Positions 50,426 to 62,212 of a DNA stretch of 64,000 nucleotides are shown in pieces; the stretch's first letter is position 1; every line of letters starts with the position of its first letter. The notes under the pieces are model-generated. The model did no database searches. It was not told the DNA's origin and saw only the letters and a list, made by a program, of their open reading frames with translations. The stretch lies in contig NZ_JAUFPL010000027.1 in NCBI RefSeq assembly GCF_030409215.1, positions 1 to 64,000 on the forward strand, written 5' to 3'. The position numbers and the translations under genes were made by a program. The DNA comes from Halomonas ramblicola (GTDB lineage Bacteria > Pseudomonadota > Gammaproteobacteria > Pseudomonadales > Halomonadaceae).

Positions 50426-51238
50426 ATGACAAACAGCAGGAATAGCCTCTCTAGGGCGGGTATTACCCATGGGTATACAAGGCTGTTAGACGATTTCGGC
50501 TTCACCCTGGCCGACAGCGAGGCTCGACGCATGGAGATCTACCAGCTCCGACATCGGGTCTATTGTCAGGAAATCGGCTATACCCCACCGGGTGGTGCAT
50601 CGATCGGCATCGAAGTGGACGCGCATGACCTCCATTCCATTCACTGCATGATCAAGCATCGGCGTACGGGTCTGGCCGCAGGCTGCTTCAGGCTGGTATT
50701 GCCGAAACGAGGGTCCCTGAATCCGACGCCCCGCCTGCCCTTGCAGGAGTATGGGGGGGGCAGCCTGACACATGAGACGCTGCACCCCGATCGGCTTCCA
50801 TTACGGCAGATCTGTGAGATATCCCGACTCGCCACGGCAAGAACGTTCCGTCATCACCCGGTCCATCATGAGACGATCTCCGAGGATTATGTCACCGAGC
50901 TTTTCACCGAGGACGAGCGACACCTCTTCCCGCTTCTCACCGGAGCTCTCTTCCTTGCCACCCATGCCTTGGTCGAGCTCGCCGGACGACGTCATATCTT
51001 CGCCATGATGCAGCCCAAGCTGCCGCGGTTACTGGCCAGGTCGGGGTTCCACTTCCAGCAGATCGGCGAAGCCATCGAGCTCCATGGCAGGCGCAACGCC
51101 TACTACATCGACAACGAGCGAGCCGAGGCGGAAATGAGCGATTCCCTGCGCCCCTTCTATCGCAGCATCAAGCGAGAGCTATCGCCACAGCTTGCCGGCG
51201 CGCTTCCGAAACCCGCTCGCTCTCCGCTGACCCCATAA
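50426..51238 (+). CDS. acyl-homoserine-lactone-synthase-like acyltransferase (exosortase-associated type)
   Basis: A 270-aa protein, start taken at ATG 50426 with TCAGGAAA upstream. MEIYQLRHRVYCQEIGYTPP, then GIEVDAHDLHSIHCMI and GLAAGCFRLVLP follow the fold of LuxI/FeeM-like N-acyl amino-acid synthases, as in the PEP-CTERM/exosortase system-associated acyltransferase family. QICEISRLATAR is also typical. No exosortase is nearby, so it may make an acylated amino-acid signal or lipid. Its last 82 bases overlap the convergent DUF3541 gene. Confidence 0.82.
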   Translation: MTNSRNSLSRAGITHGYTRLLDDFGFTLADSEARRMEIYQLRHRVYCQEIGYTPPGGASIGIEVDAHDLHSIHCMIKHRRTGLAAGCFRLVLPKRGSLNPTPRLPLQEYGGGSLTHETLHPDRLPLRQICEISRLATARTFRHHPVHHETISEDYVTELFTEDERHLFPLLTGALFLATHALVELAGRRHIFAMMQPKLPRLLARSGFHFQQIGEAIELHGRRNAYYIDNERAEAEMSDSLRPFYRSIKRELSPQLAGALPKPARSPLTP

Positions 51239-52302
51239 TCGACCTGCCACCGAAAAGGCCCCTGATACAGCTCCCCCCGCCAGCCCAGCACCATGATGGC
51301 CAGGACGTTGCGGTGCTCGCCACTGTCCAGGTCGGTGCTGCCGCCCGGCGAGGGGATGATGCCGGCCCGCGGGTCCACCGCGGCCACCAGGGCATCGCGG
51401 ACGCGCCCCACCAGCGGGTGGTCGTCGCGCCCGACGAGCAGGAAACTCAGGGCGACTTCGGCCTGGATGTCCTCGGTGGCCTCCACCATCAGGCGATCGG
51501 CGTCGCGTTCGAGGGCCTGCAGCACCCAGCCGTGGGCCTCGGCATCCACCTGCTGCTGGTAGTAGCGGCTGGCGGCAATCACGAAGTGGGTCAGGCCGTA
51601 GAGCCAATTGCGGTATTCGTCGGAGTCCAGGCCGGCCACCACCTCGGGGGGATAGCGGCGGCGGAAGGCGGCCTCGACCTCGCGACGCAGGTCCATCACC
51701 CCGAGCTGGTGCAGGAAGTGGACCTGGTTGGCGACCTGGGCGGCGTAGACGCCCAGCACCTCGGGGTCGGTCAGGAAGGGTTCCCAGTCCACCTCGCCCA
51801 GGTAGTCCAGGGCCCGCTCATGCCCGGGAAGGGTGTCCAGCATCCCGTGGTACTCCGCCTGGACCAGGCGGAACAACAGGCGACGGGCATAGGCGATCTC
51901 GCCCCACTCGGCCAGCATCTCGGCACGCGCCCGCTGCTTGGCGGTACGCCGGGGATAGTTCTCCACGCTCTCCCGACTGCGTCGCTCGACGACCCCGGGC
52001 GTGCCCAGTCCCGCGATATCCTCCTCGAGCCGGTCGGCCAGGCTCGCCATGTAGTCCCGGTTCGCCGGGAGATAGCGGGCCTCGCCGGTCAGCCGATAGA
52101 GACGCTGGGCATAGTGACGCCGCTTGCTCAATGGCAGGCTCGGCAGCGCCGCCTCGTAGATCGCCTGGATCTCGTCGGCCGCCTGACGATAATGCGTCTG
52201 GGGCGCCTCGTCGCGCGACGGCGCGGCACAGGCCGCCAGCAGGATCAGCAGGCACGCCAGCCACCCTCGGTACCAGACGCTGACCCGCCGTTGCGCTCTC
52301 AT
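51157..52302 (-). CDS. DUF3541 family lipoprotein
   Basis: A 381-aa protein. The N-terminal signal ends in a lipobox (LLAAC at residues about 21-25), so it is probably a membrane-anchored lipoprotein in the periplasm. The body is alpha-helical: HYRQAADEIQAIYEAALPSL, WEPFLTDPEVLGVYAAQVAN, EYRNWLYGLTHFVIAASRYY. The match to DUF3541 is by these conserved segments; function unknown. It overlaps the TRIC gene upstream by four bases (ATGA) and the acyltransferase gene on the other strand at its end. Confidence 0.78.
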   Translation of the reverse strand: MRAQRRVSVWYRGWLACLLILLAACAAPSRDEAPQTHYRQAADEIQAIYEAALPSLPLSKRRHYAQRLYRLTGEARYLPANRDYMASLADRLEEDIAGLGTPGVVERRSRESVENYPRRTAKQRARAEMLAEWGEIAYARRLLFRLVQAEYHGMLDTLPGHERALDYLGEVDWEPFLTDPEVLGVYAAQVANQVHFLHQLGVMDLRREVEAAFRRRYPPEVVAGLDSDEYRNWLYGLTHFVIAASRYYQQQVDAEAHGWVLQALERDADRLMVEATEDIQAEVALSFLLVGRDDHPLVGRVRDALVAAVDPRAGIIPSPGGSTDLDSGEHRNVLAIMVLGWRGELYQGPFRWQVDYGVSGERAGFGSAPASCGDSSRLMLR

Positions 52303-53051
52303 GGTCGCCTCCTGCGACGCGACTGCTCGGGTCGGATCATGCGCACCCGCACCTTGGGACGCGATGGCTCGCCCGACGGCATGGACGCCGGCTCTCCCTC
52401 ACCGGCCGGGGCGGCCTCCCGGGGGACACGGGGAATCACCACCCAGGCGAAGGTGGGCAGCTCCAGGTGCCAGTGGATGGCCGCCAGGCGCAGGCCCAGG
52501 GTCACCAGCAACGCCAGGGGCACGCTGACGGCGTCGGGCACCGCCAGGGCGTCGAGCGCCACATAGGCGACGCCGCCGGCGATGGCGGCGGTGGCATAGA
52601 CCTCCTGACGCAGCACCATGGGCACCCGGCGCGCCAGCACGTCGCGTACCATGCCGCCGGCCACGCCGGTGAGCAGCCCCATCAGCACCGCCACCACGCC
52701 GGGTGCCGCCAGCTGCAGCGCCTTGTGGGTGCCGATCACCGTGAACAGCGCCAGGCCGAAGGCGTCGGCCACCGGCAGGAAGCCGCGCGACAGCCGGTGG
52801 ATGTAGTGGAAGCCGAGGATGGAGAGGCCCACGGTGCCCAGGATCACCCACAGGTAGGTGGGGTCGGTGACCCAGAACACCGGCCGCACGCCGAGCACCA
52901 GGTCGCGCAGGGTTCCGCCGCCGATGCCGGTCACCGCGGCCAGCACCAGCATGCCGAAGGGATCCATCCGCGAGCGGCAGGCGAGCACCACCCCCGACAG
53001 GGCGAAGACGATCACCCCCGCTATGTCCAACCAGTAGATCAGTGACGACAT
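52299..53051 (-). CDS. TRIC-type (UPF0126/YicG) trimeric cation channel family protein
   Basis: A 250-aa protein, ATG 53051 with GGGAGA upstream. Seven hydrophobic helices contain the duplicated signature: GIGGGTLRDLVLG (about 43) and GVAGGMVRDVLARRVP (about 128), each with the Gly-Gly-x3-RD pattern of TRIC channels. An Arg-rich cytoplasmic tail (RPKVRVRMIRPEQSRRRR) ends it. It probably conducts K+/Na+. It is co-transcribed with the DUF3541 lipoprotein. Confidence 0.9.
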   Translation of the reverse strand: MSSLIYWLDIAGVIVFALSGVVLACRSRMDPFGMLVLAAVTGIGGGTLRDLVLGVRPVFWVTDPTYLWVILGTVGLSILGFHYIHRLSRGFLPVADAFGLALFTVIGTHKALQLAAPGVVAVLMGLLTGVAGGMVRDVLARRVPMVLRQEVYATAAIAGGVAYVALDALAVPDAVSVPLALLVTLGLRLAAIHWHLELPTFAWVVIPRVPREAAPAGEGEPASMPSGEPSRPKVRVRMIRPEQSRRRRRP

Positions 53052-53159
53052 GCCTTGTCTCCCTGTCCTGTCTGACCGGCAGCATACCCCATCGCTGGAA
53101 AACCCTCGACGCGGCGGCGATGATGGTCGACAGTATTCCCCGCCGACTGTGGAGCCACC

Positions 53160-53645
53160 ATGGATTGGAACCTCGCCTACCTCTGGTTGATCCTCGCCCT
53201 GCTGTTGAGCGCCGGCGAACTGGGCACCGGCGGCCTTGTGCTGCTGGCTCTGGGCATCGCCGCGGCCCTCACCGCCGGACTCGCCGCCCTGGGGCTCTCC
53301 CTGCCCTGGCAGCTGCTCGGCATGGGCATACTCTCGGGGCTGCTGGTACCGCTGGCGGTGATGGTGATCCGCCCGAGGTTCTCGCCCCGCGGCGTGGCCT
53401 ACGGCACCACCGGCACCGGGGTGGAGAAGCATCGCACCTACACCACCCTCAAGCGCGACTTCGACGGGGCCACCGGCATCAAGATCAATGGCGACTTCTA
53501 CCGCCTGCGGGTGGTGGAAACCGGCGCCACCGAGCTGCCGGCGGCTACCCTGGTGACCTTCGAGAGGTTCGATGGCACGACCGCCATCGTTTCAACCGCA
53601 ACCGCCACAACCAACGACTCATCCCCCACACACAGGGAGCAGTGA
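53160..53645 (+). CDS. NfeD-like membrane protein
   Basis: A 161-aa protein with three close helices (about 5-25, 27-47, 52-72) and a C-terminal OB-fold domain (GVAYGTTGTGVEKHRTYTTL, ATGIKINGDFYRLRVVETG). NfeD proteins partner SPFH/stomatin proteins in membrane quality control, and the SPFH gene follows after two bases. Start at 53160 (MDWNLAYLWL), no strong ribosome site. Confidence 0.88.
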   Translation: MDWNLAYLWLILALLLSAGELGTGGLVLLALGIAAALTAGLAALGLSLPWQLLGMGILSGLLVPLAVMVIRPRFSPRGVAYGTTGTGVEKHRTYTTLKRDFDGATGIKINGDFYRLRVVETGATELPAATLVTFERFDGTTAIVSTATATTNDSSPTHREQ

Positions 53646-53647
53646 AC

Positions 53648-54697
53648 ATGGACCTACCCATCAGCCCGGGCCTGATCCTCAGCCTGATCGTCGTCGTCAT
53701 CGGCATCCTGATCATCGCCAAGGGGCTGGTGATCGTGCGCCAGTCCGAGGTCATGGTCATCGAGCGCCTGGGGTCGTTCCACCGGCTGCTCGAGAGCGGC
53801 ATCAACATCATCATCCCCTTCCTCGAGCAGCCCCGCGCCATCACCATGATCCGTTACCGGAAGATGGGTGATGACTATCACGCCATCACCAGCGACGAGA
53901 TCCGCATCGACCGCCGCGAGACGGTGATGGACTTCCCCGGCCAACCGGTGGTCACCACCGACAATGTCACGGTGACCATCAACGGCGCCCTCTACTACCA
54001 GATCATCGACCCCAAGCGGGCCGTCTACGAGGTGGAGAACATGAGCCAGGCGGTGGAGGTGCTGGCCAAGACCACCCTGCGTTCGGTGGTCGGCAAGATG
54101 GAGCTCGACAAGCTGTTCGAGTCCCGTGCCGAGGTCAATAACGAGATCCAGGCCGCCATGGAGGAGCCCGCCTCCAAGTGGGGGGTGAAGATCTCGCGGG
54201 TCGAGGTGCAGGACATCGCCATGCCCGAGGAGGTGGAGACCGCCATGCGCCTGCAGATGGCCGCCGAGCGCAAGCGCCGCGCCACCGTCACCGAGGCCGA
54301 GGGCGAGAAGGCCGCGGCCATCGCCAAGGCCCAAGGGCAGCGCGAATCGGCGATCCTCAATGCCCAGGGCGACAAGGAGTCCGCCATCCTGCGGGCCCAG
54401 GGCGAGCAGGAGTCGATCAAGCTGGTCCTCAATGCCATCGGCGACAGCGAGGAGAACAAGCGCACCGTGGTTGGCTACCTGCTGGGCCAGAGTTACATCA
54501 AGGTCCTGCCGACCATGGCCGAGGAAGGGGAGCGCGTGTTCGTGCCCTACGAATCCAGCGCCCTGCTCGGCTCCATGGGCATGTTCCGCGAGATGGCCGG
54601 TTCTCCGGAAGACGCCGTGGCCCAGCACCTGCGCAAAGGCCCCGCCCCGAGCGGCCTGCGCGACGGCGTGGTCGGAGGGGCCGCCAGCGGCGGCTGA
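53648..54697 (+). CDS. qmcA: SPFH/Band 7 (QmcA/stomatin-like) protein
   Basis: A 349-aa protein anchored by one N-terminal helix (about 8-30, LILSLIVVVIGILIIAKGL). The SPFH domain (about 25-200) shows VRQSEVMVIERLGSFHRLLE, TVMDFPGQPVVTTDNVTVTI and KWGVKISRVEVQDI. A long coiled coil with repeated AxGExE segments follows (AKAQGQRESAILNAQGDKES). It organises membrane microdomains and protease complexes with the preceding NfeD protein. Two bases separate the genes. Confidence 0.92.
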   Translation: MDLPISPGLILSLIVVVIGILIIAKGLVIVRQSEVMVIERLGSFHRLLESGINIIIPFLEQPRAITMIRYRKMGDDYHAITSDEIRIDRRETVMDFPGQPVVTTDNVTVTINGALYYQIIDPKRAVYEVENMSQAVEVLAKTTLRSVVGKMELDKLFESRAEVNNEIQAAMEEPASKWGVKISRVEVQDIAMPEEVETAMRLQMAAERKRRATVTEAEGEKAAAIAKAQGQRESAILNAQGDKESAILRAQGEQESIKLVLNAIGDSEENKRTVVGYLLGQSYIKVLPTMAEEGERVFVPYESSALLGSMGMFREMAGSPEDAVAQHLRKGPAPSGLRDGVVGGAASGG

Positions 54698-54723
54698 GAG
54701 CCCCGGCCCCATCTCGTACCACC

Positions 54724-54746
54724 GGGCCGGGCCCCTTGCCCGGCCC
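54724..54746. terminator. bidirectional terminator-like hairpin between qmcA and aruB
   Basis: GGGCCGGGC (54724-54732) pairs perfectly with GCCCGGCCC (54738-54746) around five bases, 27 bases after the qmcA stop and before the convergent aruB stop. It lacks T-runs on both sides. Confidence 0.5.
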
Positions 54747-54833
54747 ACTGGCTCACCCTGGGCCAGCCCGAAGCGCTCCAGTTGCCATGGGGCCGTTGCC
54801 CATGGCCACGATTCCGACGAAGGAGCCGGGAAC

Positions 54834-56195
54834 TCAACGCTCTCCCAGCTGGAAGGGATAGACGGCGCCGATGCCGAGCAGCCGGCTGAGTTCGTCCAGG
54901 GCGGTGAGCGTCTCCCGGGCCAACGCCGGGTCGGAGAGATCCTCGGGGGCCAGGCGGTCGCGATAGTGCCGCTCCACCCAGGCGGTGAGCTCGGCATAGA
55001 GGGACTCGTCGAGCAGCACCCGACCGGAGAGCGCGGCGCGCTCCTCGGCGGAGAGCACCACCCGCAGGCGCAGGCAGGCGGGGCCGCCGCCGTTGCGCAT
55101 GCTCTGCTTGACGTCCTGCACCATCACCTCGGCGATGGGGTTGGCCCCCGCCAGCAGGTGGTCCTGGACCGTCCGCCACACGCTCTCGCGCTCCTGGCAC
55201 TCGCCGGGCACCACCAGGGTCATGCTACCGTCGGGGTTGCTGAGCAGCTGGGAGTTGAAGAGATACGAGCCCACGGCGTCCTCGAGGCTCACCGCCTCGG
55301 CCGGGACCCGCACCGGGATCAGCGGCTCGGCCATCCGCTCGCGCAGGGCCGCGAGGGTGCCCGCCTCGTCGAGGAAGGCCTGCTCGTGGTAGAGCAGCAC
55401 CGGGCCGTTGCCCACGCTGATGACATCGTTGTGGAAGACGCCGGCGTCGATGGCATCGGGGTGCTGCTGGGCGAACACCGCCTGATAGTCGGCCAGGCCA
55501 TGCTGGCGGGCCACCGCCTGGCTCGCCTCCAGGGTCTGGCGGGCCGGGAAACGCCTGGGCGCCACGCCCGGCTCGCTGCCCCAGCCGAAGGCCTCGCGGC
55601 CATAGACGTAGAGGTGTACCCCGGGCTCGCCGTGGGCGGCGGCGAGCCGGGTGTGGTTGGCCGCCCCCTCGTCGGAGAAGGCCGGGGACGCCGGCAGCAC
55701 CGGATGGTGGGCGAAGCGCGCCTCGTCGCGGAAGATCGCCGCCAGCACCCGGGCCGTGGTGGCCGGCTCCAGGAAGCGGTGGAAGCTCGACTGCAGGTTG
55801 GCCGGAGTGAAGTGCACCCGACCGTCCGGGGCGTCGAGGCTCGGTGTCACCGTGGCGGCGTTGGCGGTCCACATGCTCGAGGCGGAGCACACCGCACGCA
55901 GCAGCTGCGGCGCCTCACCGGCGGCCCGCGCCAGCACCCGCTCGTCGCTGCCGGTGAAGCCCAGCGCACGCAGCGCGCCCAGGTCGGGGCGCTGCTGGGG
56001 CGGCAGCACGCCCTGGGGATAGCCGGCGTCCATCAGCGCCTTCATCTTGGCCAGCCCCTGCAGGGCGGCCTCCCTGGGGTTGGCCACCAGGCCGCCATGG
56101 GTCATGGAGGCGACGTTGCCCAGTGCCAGGCCCGAGTAGTTGTGGGTCGGGCCCACCAGGCCGTCGAAGTTCACTTCCCGATGGTCGGTACTCAC
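54834..56195 (-). CDS. astB: N-succinylarginine dihydrolase (AruB/AstB)
   Basis: A 453-aa enzyme, GTG 56195 overlapping the aruD stop by four bases (GTGA). It turns N2-succinylarginine into succinylornithine, ammonia and CO2. [22 protein letters not shown] is the family opening; [11 protein letters not shown] carries the active-site His and [12 protein letters not shown] the nucleophile Cys. Length agrees with E. coli AstB (about 447). It is the last gene of the aru operon; the next step's desuccinylase is not in this window. Confidence 0.95.
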   Translation of the reverse strand: MSTDHREVNFDGLVGPTHNYSGLALGNVASMTHGGLVANPREAALQGLAKMKALMDAGYPQGVLPPQQRPDLGALRALGFTGSDERVLARAAGEAPQLLRAVCSASSMWTANAATVTPSLDAPDGRVHFTPANLQSSFHRFLEPATTARVLAAIFRDEARFAHHPVLPASPAFSDEGAANHTRLAAAHGEPGVHLYVYGREAFGWGSEPGVAPRRFPARQTLEASQAVARQHGLADYQAVFAQQHPDAIDAGVFHNDVISVGNGPVLLYHEQAFLDEAGTLAALRERMAEPLIPVRVPAEAVSLEDAVGSYLFNSQLLSNPDGSMTLVVPGECQERESVWRTVQDHLLAGANPIAEVMVQDVKQSMRNGGGPACLRLRVVLSAEERAALSGRVLLDESLYAELTAWVERHYRDRLAPEDLSDPALARETLTALDELSRLLGIGAVYPFQLGER

Positions 56196-57664
56196 AGGCT
56201 CACCCCCGGCGGCAGCTGGTCGGGCAGATGGAGCTCCTCGCTCTCCATGGAGGCCACCGGATAGGCACAGTAGTCGGCCGCATAATAGGCACTGGGGCGG
56301 TGGTTGCCGCTCTCGCCGACGCCGCCGAAGGGAGCGTCGCCGGAGGCGCCGGTGGTCTGGCGGTTCCAGTTGACGATGCCGGCGCGGATGCGCACCAGGA
56401 AGTCGTCCCAGTCGGCACGCTCGCCGCCGATCAGCCCGGCGGAGAGCCCGTAGCGGGTATCGTTGGCCAGTTCGATCGCCTCGCCCCAGGTCCGGTAACG
56501 GTATACCTTGAGCAAGGGGCCGAAGTGCTCCTCGTCGGGCACGTCCAGGCCGGTGACGTCGATCAGCGCCGGCGACAGCAGGCTGGTGCCGGCCGCCAGG
56601 CGTGCCATCCGCGAGAGTACCGCGCCGCCCTGCGCCTCCAGCGCTTCCTGGGCCGCGAGCAGGCCGTCGGCTGCCGCCACGCTGACCAGGCCGCCGTAGA
56701 AGGGGGCGGGCTCCGCGAACTGGCCGGCCACCCGCAGCCGCGAGATGGCGTCCGCCAGGGCGTCGAGCAGGTGGTCGCCGACCTGGCCTTCCGGCACGAT
56801 CAGCCGCCGTGCACAGGTACAACGCTGGCCACCGGAGAGGAAGGCCGACTGCAGGATGGTCAGCACGGTGGCCTCCTGGTCCGGCACGTCCTTCACCACC
56901 AGGGGGTTGTTGCCGCCCAGCTCCAGGGCCAGGATCTTGCCCGGCTGGCCGGCGAACTGGCGGTGCAGCAGGCCGCCGACCCGGGCGCTGCCGGTGAACA
57001 GCAGGCCGTCGATATCCTCGCTCTCGGCGAGCGCCTGGCCCACCCCGGCGGCCCCCTGCACCAGGTTGATCACGCCTGCGGGCAGCCCCGCCTCCTGCCA
57101 GCACTGCAGGATCAGGTCGGCGGTCAGCGGTGTCTGCTCGCTGGGCTTGAACACGACGGTATTACCGGCCAGCAGCGCCGGCACCATGTGGCCGTTGGGC
57201 AGGTGGCCGGGGAAGTTGTAGGGGCCGAACACCGCCATGACGCCGTGGGGACGATGGCGCAGCACCGCCCGGGCCTCGCCCAGGTCGCGCTCGCGCTCCC
57301 CGGTGCGCTCCTGGTAGGCGCGTAGCGAGATCGCCACCTTGCCGATCATGGCGCCCACCTCGGTGCGCGCCTCCCACAGCGGCTTGCCGGTCTCGCCGGC
57401 GATGGCCGTGGCCAGGTCCTCGCGGTGGGTCTCCAGCACGCCGCGGAAACGCTCCACCAGGGCCTGGCGCTCGGCGAAGGGCGTCCTGGCCCAGGCCGGG
57501 AAGGCCTCGCGGGCGGCGGATACCGCCGCCGCGACGTCGTCCGCCGTGGCCGCCTGTCCCTCCCAGAGCCGCTCGCCGGCGACGGGGTCGTACTTGGCGA
57601 AGGGCGCGCCTCTTCCCGCCTGCCGGTGGCCGCCGATCAACAGGGCCTGTGTCGCCTTCATCAT
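56192..57664 (-). CDS. astD: succinylglutamate-semialdehyde dehydrogenase (AruD/AstD)
   Basis: A 490-aa NAD-dependent aldehyde dehydrogenase, ATG 57664 with GGAGGA upstream, overlapping the aruG stop. It shows [33 protein letters not shown] (general-base Glu) and [13 protein letters not shown] with the catalytic Cys, then [20 protein letters not shown]. It oxidises succinylglutamate semialdehyde to succinylglutamate in arginine breakdown. Confidence 0.95.
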   Translation of the reverse strand: MMKATQALLIGGHRQAGRGAPFAKYDPVAGERLWEGQAATADDVAAAVSAAREAFPAWARTPFAERQALVERFRGVLETHREDLATAIAGETGKPLWEARTEVGAMIGKVAISLRAYQERTGERERDLGEARAVLRHRPHGVMAVFGPYNFPGHLPNGHMVPALLAGNTVVFKPSEQTPLTADLILQCWQEAGLPAGVINLVQGAAGVGQALAESEDIDGLLFTGSARVGGLLHRQFAGQPGKILALELGGNNPLVVKDVPDQEATVLTILQSAFLSGGQRCTCARRLIVPEGQVGDHLLDALADAISRLRVAGQFAEPAPFYGGLVSVAAADGLLAAQEALEAQGGAVLSRMARLAAGTSLLSPALIDVTGLDVPDEEHFGPLLKVYRYRTWGEAIELANDTRYGLSAGLIGGERADWDDFLVRIRAGIVNWNRQTTGASGDAPFGGVGESGNHRPSAYYAADYCAYPVASMESEELHLPDQLPPGVSL

Positions 57665-58707
57665 TCCTCCTCCTCGGTATCCAGGATGCGCAAAACGGCG
57701 CCCTCCTCGACGCCGAGGCGCGCGGCCTCGGCGTCCCCCAGGCGCAGTACGCCGTCCGCGCCGGGGCCGCGCCCCACCCAGGCGGCGCGGAAACTGGCCA
57801 TCTCGGTGGTGGCGGCCAGCCAGCGCGGCCGCTCGCTCGGCTCGGTCACCGTGGGGTCGATGGCCACCCGGCAGCGTCGCGACAGGCGGACGCCGCGCAC
57901 GTCGTCGATGTAGGCCTCCACGGTGGGGCCGCCGTCGAAGATGTCGATGTAGCCTTCCCAGCGCAGGCCCTCCTTCTTGAGCATGGCCAGTGCCGGGCGG
58001 GTCTGCTCGTGGACCTGGCCGATGCAGGCCCGCGCCTCCGCCGAGAGGAAGGGCGTGTAGATGGGGAACTTGGGCATCAGCTCGCCGATGAAACTCTTCT
58101 GGCCCAGCCCGGTGAGCCGGTCCGCCTCGTCGAAGTCCAGGGGGAAGAAGTGGCTGCCCAGGCAGTGCCAGAAGGGGCTCCTGCCCTGCTCGTCGAAGAC
58201 CCCGCGCATCTCCGCCAGCACCTTGTGGGGGAAGCGGTCGCGGAACTCCGCCATGAACAGCCAGCGCACCATGGAGAGCAGGGCGCCATTGCGCTGGTGG
58301 CGCCGATCGACACCGCGATACTCGGGGCGCAGGAACAGCGAGGCCACCTCGGCGTCGCCGGTGTGGTCCGAGCACAGGAAGAGGGTATCGATGGTGCGGT
58401 GCAGGTCGAGCTGCACCGAGGAGTGGGCGAGCGTCCCCAGGCGATAGTGGTAGAAGGGCACCTCGCGGCCCACCTGCCCCTCGATGGCGCAGCAGCCGGC
58501 CAGGCGGCCGCTGGCGTCGTCTTCCAGCACGAAGAAGTAGTTGCGGTGCTCCTCGGGGGTGCACTCCCGGAAGGCCGCCTCCGTGGCGGCGATCTTGGCC
58601 GCCAGGAAATCGCGGTTGTCGGGCAGCGAGGTGAAGCCCACCCCGGTCTCGCGGGCCAGGGCCTGCAGCTCGTCCAGGTCGCCCTCGGCGATCGATCGGA
58701 TACGCAT
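57661..58707 (-). CDS. astA: arginine N-succinyltransferase subunit beta (AruG/AstA)
   Basis: A 348-aa GNAT-like enzyme subunit. [20 protein letters not shown] starts the acyltransferase fold, followed by [48 protein letters not shown] and [18 protein letters not shown], all typical of AstA/AruG. Start ATG 58707 shares one base with the stop of the aruF copy (TGATG). With AruF it makes the heteromeric succinyltransferase, succinylating arginine with succinyl-CoA. Confidence 0.93.
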   Translation of the reverse strand: MRIRSIAEGDLDELQALARETGVGFTSLPDNRDFLAAKIAATEAAFRECTPEEHRNYFFVLEDDASGRLAGCCAIEGQVGREVPFYHYRLGTLAHSSVQLDLHRTIDTLFLCSDHTGDAEVASLFLRPEYRGVDRRHQRNGALLSMVRWLFMAEFRDRFPHKVLAEMRGVFDEQGRSPFWHCLGSHFFPLDFDEADRLTGLGQKSFIGELMPKFPIYTPFLSAEARACIGQVHEQTRPALAMLKKEGLRWEGYIDIFDGGPTVEAYIDDVRGVRLSRRCRVAIDPTVTEPSERPRWLAATTEMASFRAAWVGRGPGADGVLRLGDAEAARLGVEEGAVLRILDTEEEE

Positions 58708-59780
58708 CACAGCTCCCCCTCGTCGTAGCCCGGGTCGTGCTCGTCGCCGCCCGGCAGCGCCAGGGGCGCCGCCAGCACCGCCCGTCCCTCCTCCACGCCG
58801 AGCCGCTCGGCATGCTCCGGCGACAGCATCAGCTGGCCGGTGGGCGACAGCGCGTAGCGCGCCACCACGCAGCGGAAGTCGGCCAGGCGCTGGTTGGCGA
58901 TCATGGCCGGCTCGGCATCCGGCAGGGCGTGTTCGGGGCGCACGCGTACCGGGTGCCAGGCAGCACGCCGGAAGGTCTGCAGGTGCTCGCGCTCGGCCTT
59001 GATCACCGGGCCGGCGTCGAAGATGTCGACGTGACGCGAGCGCTGGAAGCCCTCGGCCAGCATCTCCGCCAGGGCCGGCTCGTGGTCCGGGTGCTCGCGG
59101 CCGATGGCGGCACGGGCCTGGGGAGTGAGCAGCGGCAGGTAGAGCGGGAACTGCGGCATCACCTCGGCGATGAAGCTCTTCGAGCGCACCCCGGCCAGGT
59201 AGTTGATCTCCTGGTAGTCGCGGACGAAGAAGTGGTACCCCACGCTGTTCCAGAACGGCGACTCGCCGCCCTCGTCCAGGTAGCCGGGGAAGGCCATGGC
59301 CAGCACGCCGGCGAAGCGCTCGGGGTACTGGGCGATCAACATCAGCCGGGCACGACGCAGCAGGCTCTCGGCGCTGGTGCCGCGGTAGCGCGGATCCAGC
59401 GAGTAGGCGCACAGCAGGCTGGCCTCGGAGACCTCGTGGGAGAGCGACAGCGTCTGCACCTCGCGACGCACGTTGAGCTGCTGGGAGGCGTGGATCAGCG
59501 TCTCCTGGCGGTAGGTGTAGTAGGCGTCCACGGCGCCGGCCTGGGCGCGCACCGTGGCGGTACCCACCACCTCGCCGCGCGCCAGGTCCTCGAGCACGAA
59601 GGCGTAGTGCTCGTCGCCGGGGAACTCCACCGCGGCGGCGAAGGCCCGGCGCGAGCGGGTGATGCGCTCCTCCAGGCGGTCACGGTGGGCCGGCAGGTTG
59701 GTCAGCCGCGGCACGGCGCCTCCCGCCAGCCGCTCCAGGGCCGGCAGGTCGGCCGGCGCGACGGGGCGTACCACCAGCAT
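58707..59780 (-). CDS. aruF: arginine/ornithine succinyltransferase subunit alpha (AruF)
   Basis: A 357-aa paralogue of the next gene. [20 protein letters not shown], then [54 protein letters not shown] and [16 protein letters not shown] are family segments; the two subunits share the same frame of conserved blocks. ATG 59780 follows GGGAG. Two-subunit enzymes of this kind are known as AruF/AruG of Pseudomonas aeruginosa, against the single AstA of E. coli. It starts 20 bases after aruC. Confidence 0.92.
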   Translation of the reverse strand: MLVVRPVAPADLPALERLAGGAVPRLTNLPAHRDRLEERITRSRRAFAAAVEFPGDEHYAFVLEDLARGEVVGTATVRAQAGAVDAYYTYRQETLIHASQQLNVRREVQTLSLSHEVSEASLLCAYSLDPRYRGTSAESLLRRARLMLIAQYPERFAGVLAMAFPGYLDEGGESPFWNSVGYHFFVRDYQEINYLAGVRSKSFIAEVMPQFPLYLPLLTPQARAAIGREHPDHEPALAEMLAEGFQRSRHVDIFDAGPVIKAEREHLQTFRRAAWHPVRVRPEHALPDAEPAMIANQRLADFRCVVARYALSPTGQLMLSPEHAERLGVEEGRAVLAAPLALPGGDEHDPGYDEGEL

Positions 59781-59800
59781 GGCAGGATCTCCCGAACCGC

Positions 59801-61165
<1,365 letters not shown>

Positions 61166-61189
61166 TCAACGGCCCGACAGGGCCCGCGC

Positions 61190-62149
61190 TCAGCCCAGGC
61201 GCTCCTCGCGGGGGCTGAGGCCGAAGTGGTTGCGGTAGGCGGTGGAGAAGTGGGCCGCCGAGGAGAAGCCGGTGAGCAGGGCGATCTCGCCGGCCGGCCG
61301 GTCGCTCTCGCGCAGCAGGCGGCGGGCGCGCCGCAGGCGCAGGTCGAGGTAGTAGCGGCTGGGCACCGCCTGGAGGTGCTTCTTGAACAGCCGCTCCAGC
61401 TGGCGTCGGGAGATGCCCAGGTGCGCGGCCAGTTCGTGGGTGGTCAGCGGTTCCTCGATGTTGGCCTCCATCAGTGCCACGGCATCGGTCAGGCTCTGCG
61501 GCGCCTTGCCCAGCGGCGAGGCCGGCCGGGGCTCGTCGCCCATGCGCACCCGCTCCCGCACGAAGTGCGCCGAGACCCGCTCGGCCAGCGCACTGCCGTG
61601 CTGGCTGGCGATCAACGTCATCATCATGTCCATCGCCGCCGTGCCGCCGCCACAGGTCAGGCGGCCGCGGTCGATCTCGAACAGCTGGCGGGAGAGACGA
61701 ATATCCGGGTGGGCCCTGGCCACCGCCTCGAAGCGCGACCAGGGCACCGTGGCCCGGTAGCCGTCCAGCAGCCCCGCCCGGGCCAGCAGCTCGGCGCCGC
61801 CACCGACGCCGGCCAGCACCCGGCCCCGGGCCGCCAGCCGCCGCAGCCAGGCCGACAGCGCCGGGTCGATGCTCTCGGCCGCCGGCGCACAGAGCAGCAG
61901 GACGTCCGGGGCGGCGGCGTCCTCGGCGATGTACCCCTGGGGGAGCAGTACCTGATGGGACCCGCTGGTCACCGCCCGGTCATCGAGGCCCAGGGTGGTC
62001 AGCGAGTAGAGGGACGTGCCCGCCAACTGGTTGGCCACCGCCAGCGGCTCGGTGGCGCAGGCCTCGGCGAGCAGCGAGAAGCCCGGCAGCACCACCACCC
62101 CGACGCGGCGCAGTGACGGAGCGGTCGGGGGTGCGAGGGTGTCGGACAT
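61190..62149 (-). CDS. argR: ArgR-type AraC/GlxA family regulator of arginine catabolism
   Basis: A 319-aa regulator. An N-terminal DJ-1/PfpI-like domain (about 14-190: VGVVVLPGFSLLAEACATEPL, VLLLCAPAAESID, GVGGGAELLARAGLLDGY) is followed by the AraC helix-turn-helix pair (about 222-315: LTTHELAAHLGISRRQLERL, FSSAAHFSTAYRNHFGLSP). This architecture and its place directly before aruC match the arginine-responsive ArgR of Pseudomonas, an activator of aru. It is unrelated to the E. coli ArgR repressor. Confidence 0.9.
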   Translation of the reverse strand: MSDTLAPPTAPSLRRVGVVVLPGFSLLAEACATEPLAVANQLAGTSLYSLTTLGLDDRAVTSGSHQVLLPQGYIAEDAAAPDVLLLCAPAAESIDPALSAWLRRLAARGRVLAGVGGGAELLARAGLLDGYRATVPWSRFEAVARAHPDIRLSRQLFEIDRGRLTCGGGTAAMDMMMTLIASQHGSALAERVSAHFVRERVRMGDEPRPASPLGKAPQSLTDAVALMEANIEEPLTTHELAAHLGISRRQLERLFKKHLQAVPSRYYLDLRLRRARRLLRESDRPAGEIALLTGFSSAAHFSTAYRNHFGLSPREERLG

Positions 62150-62212
62150 GCAGGGCTCTCACGGCGGGAGGGCCCTCCATTGTAGCCAAAGCGGCCCCCG
62201 GCGGCAGCCGGG

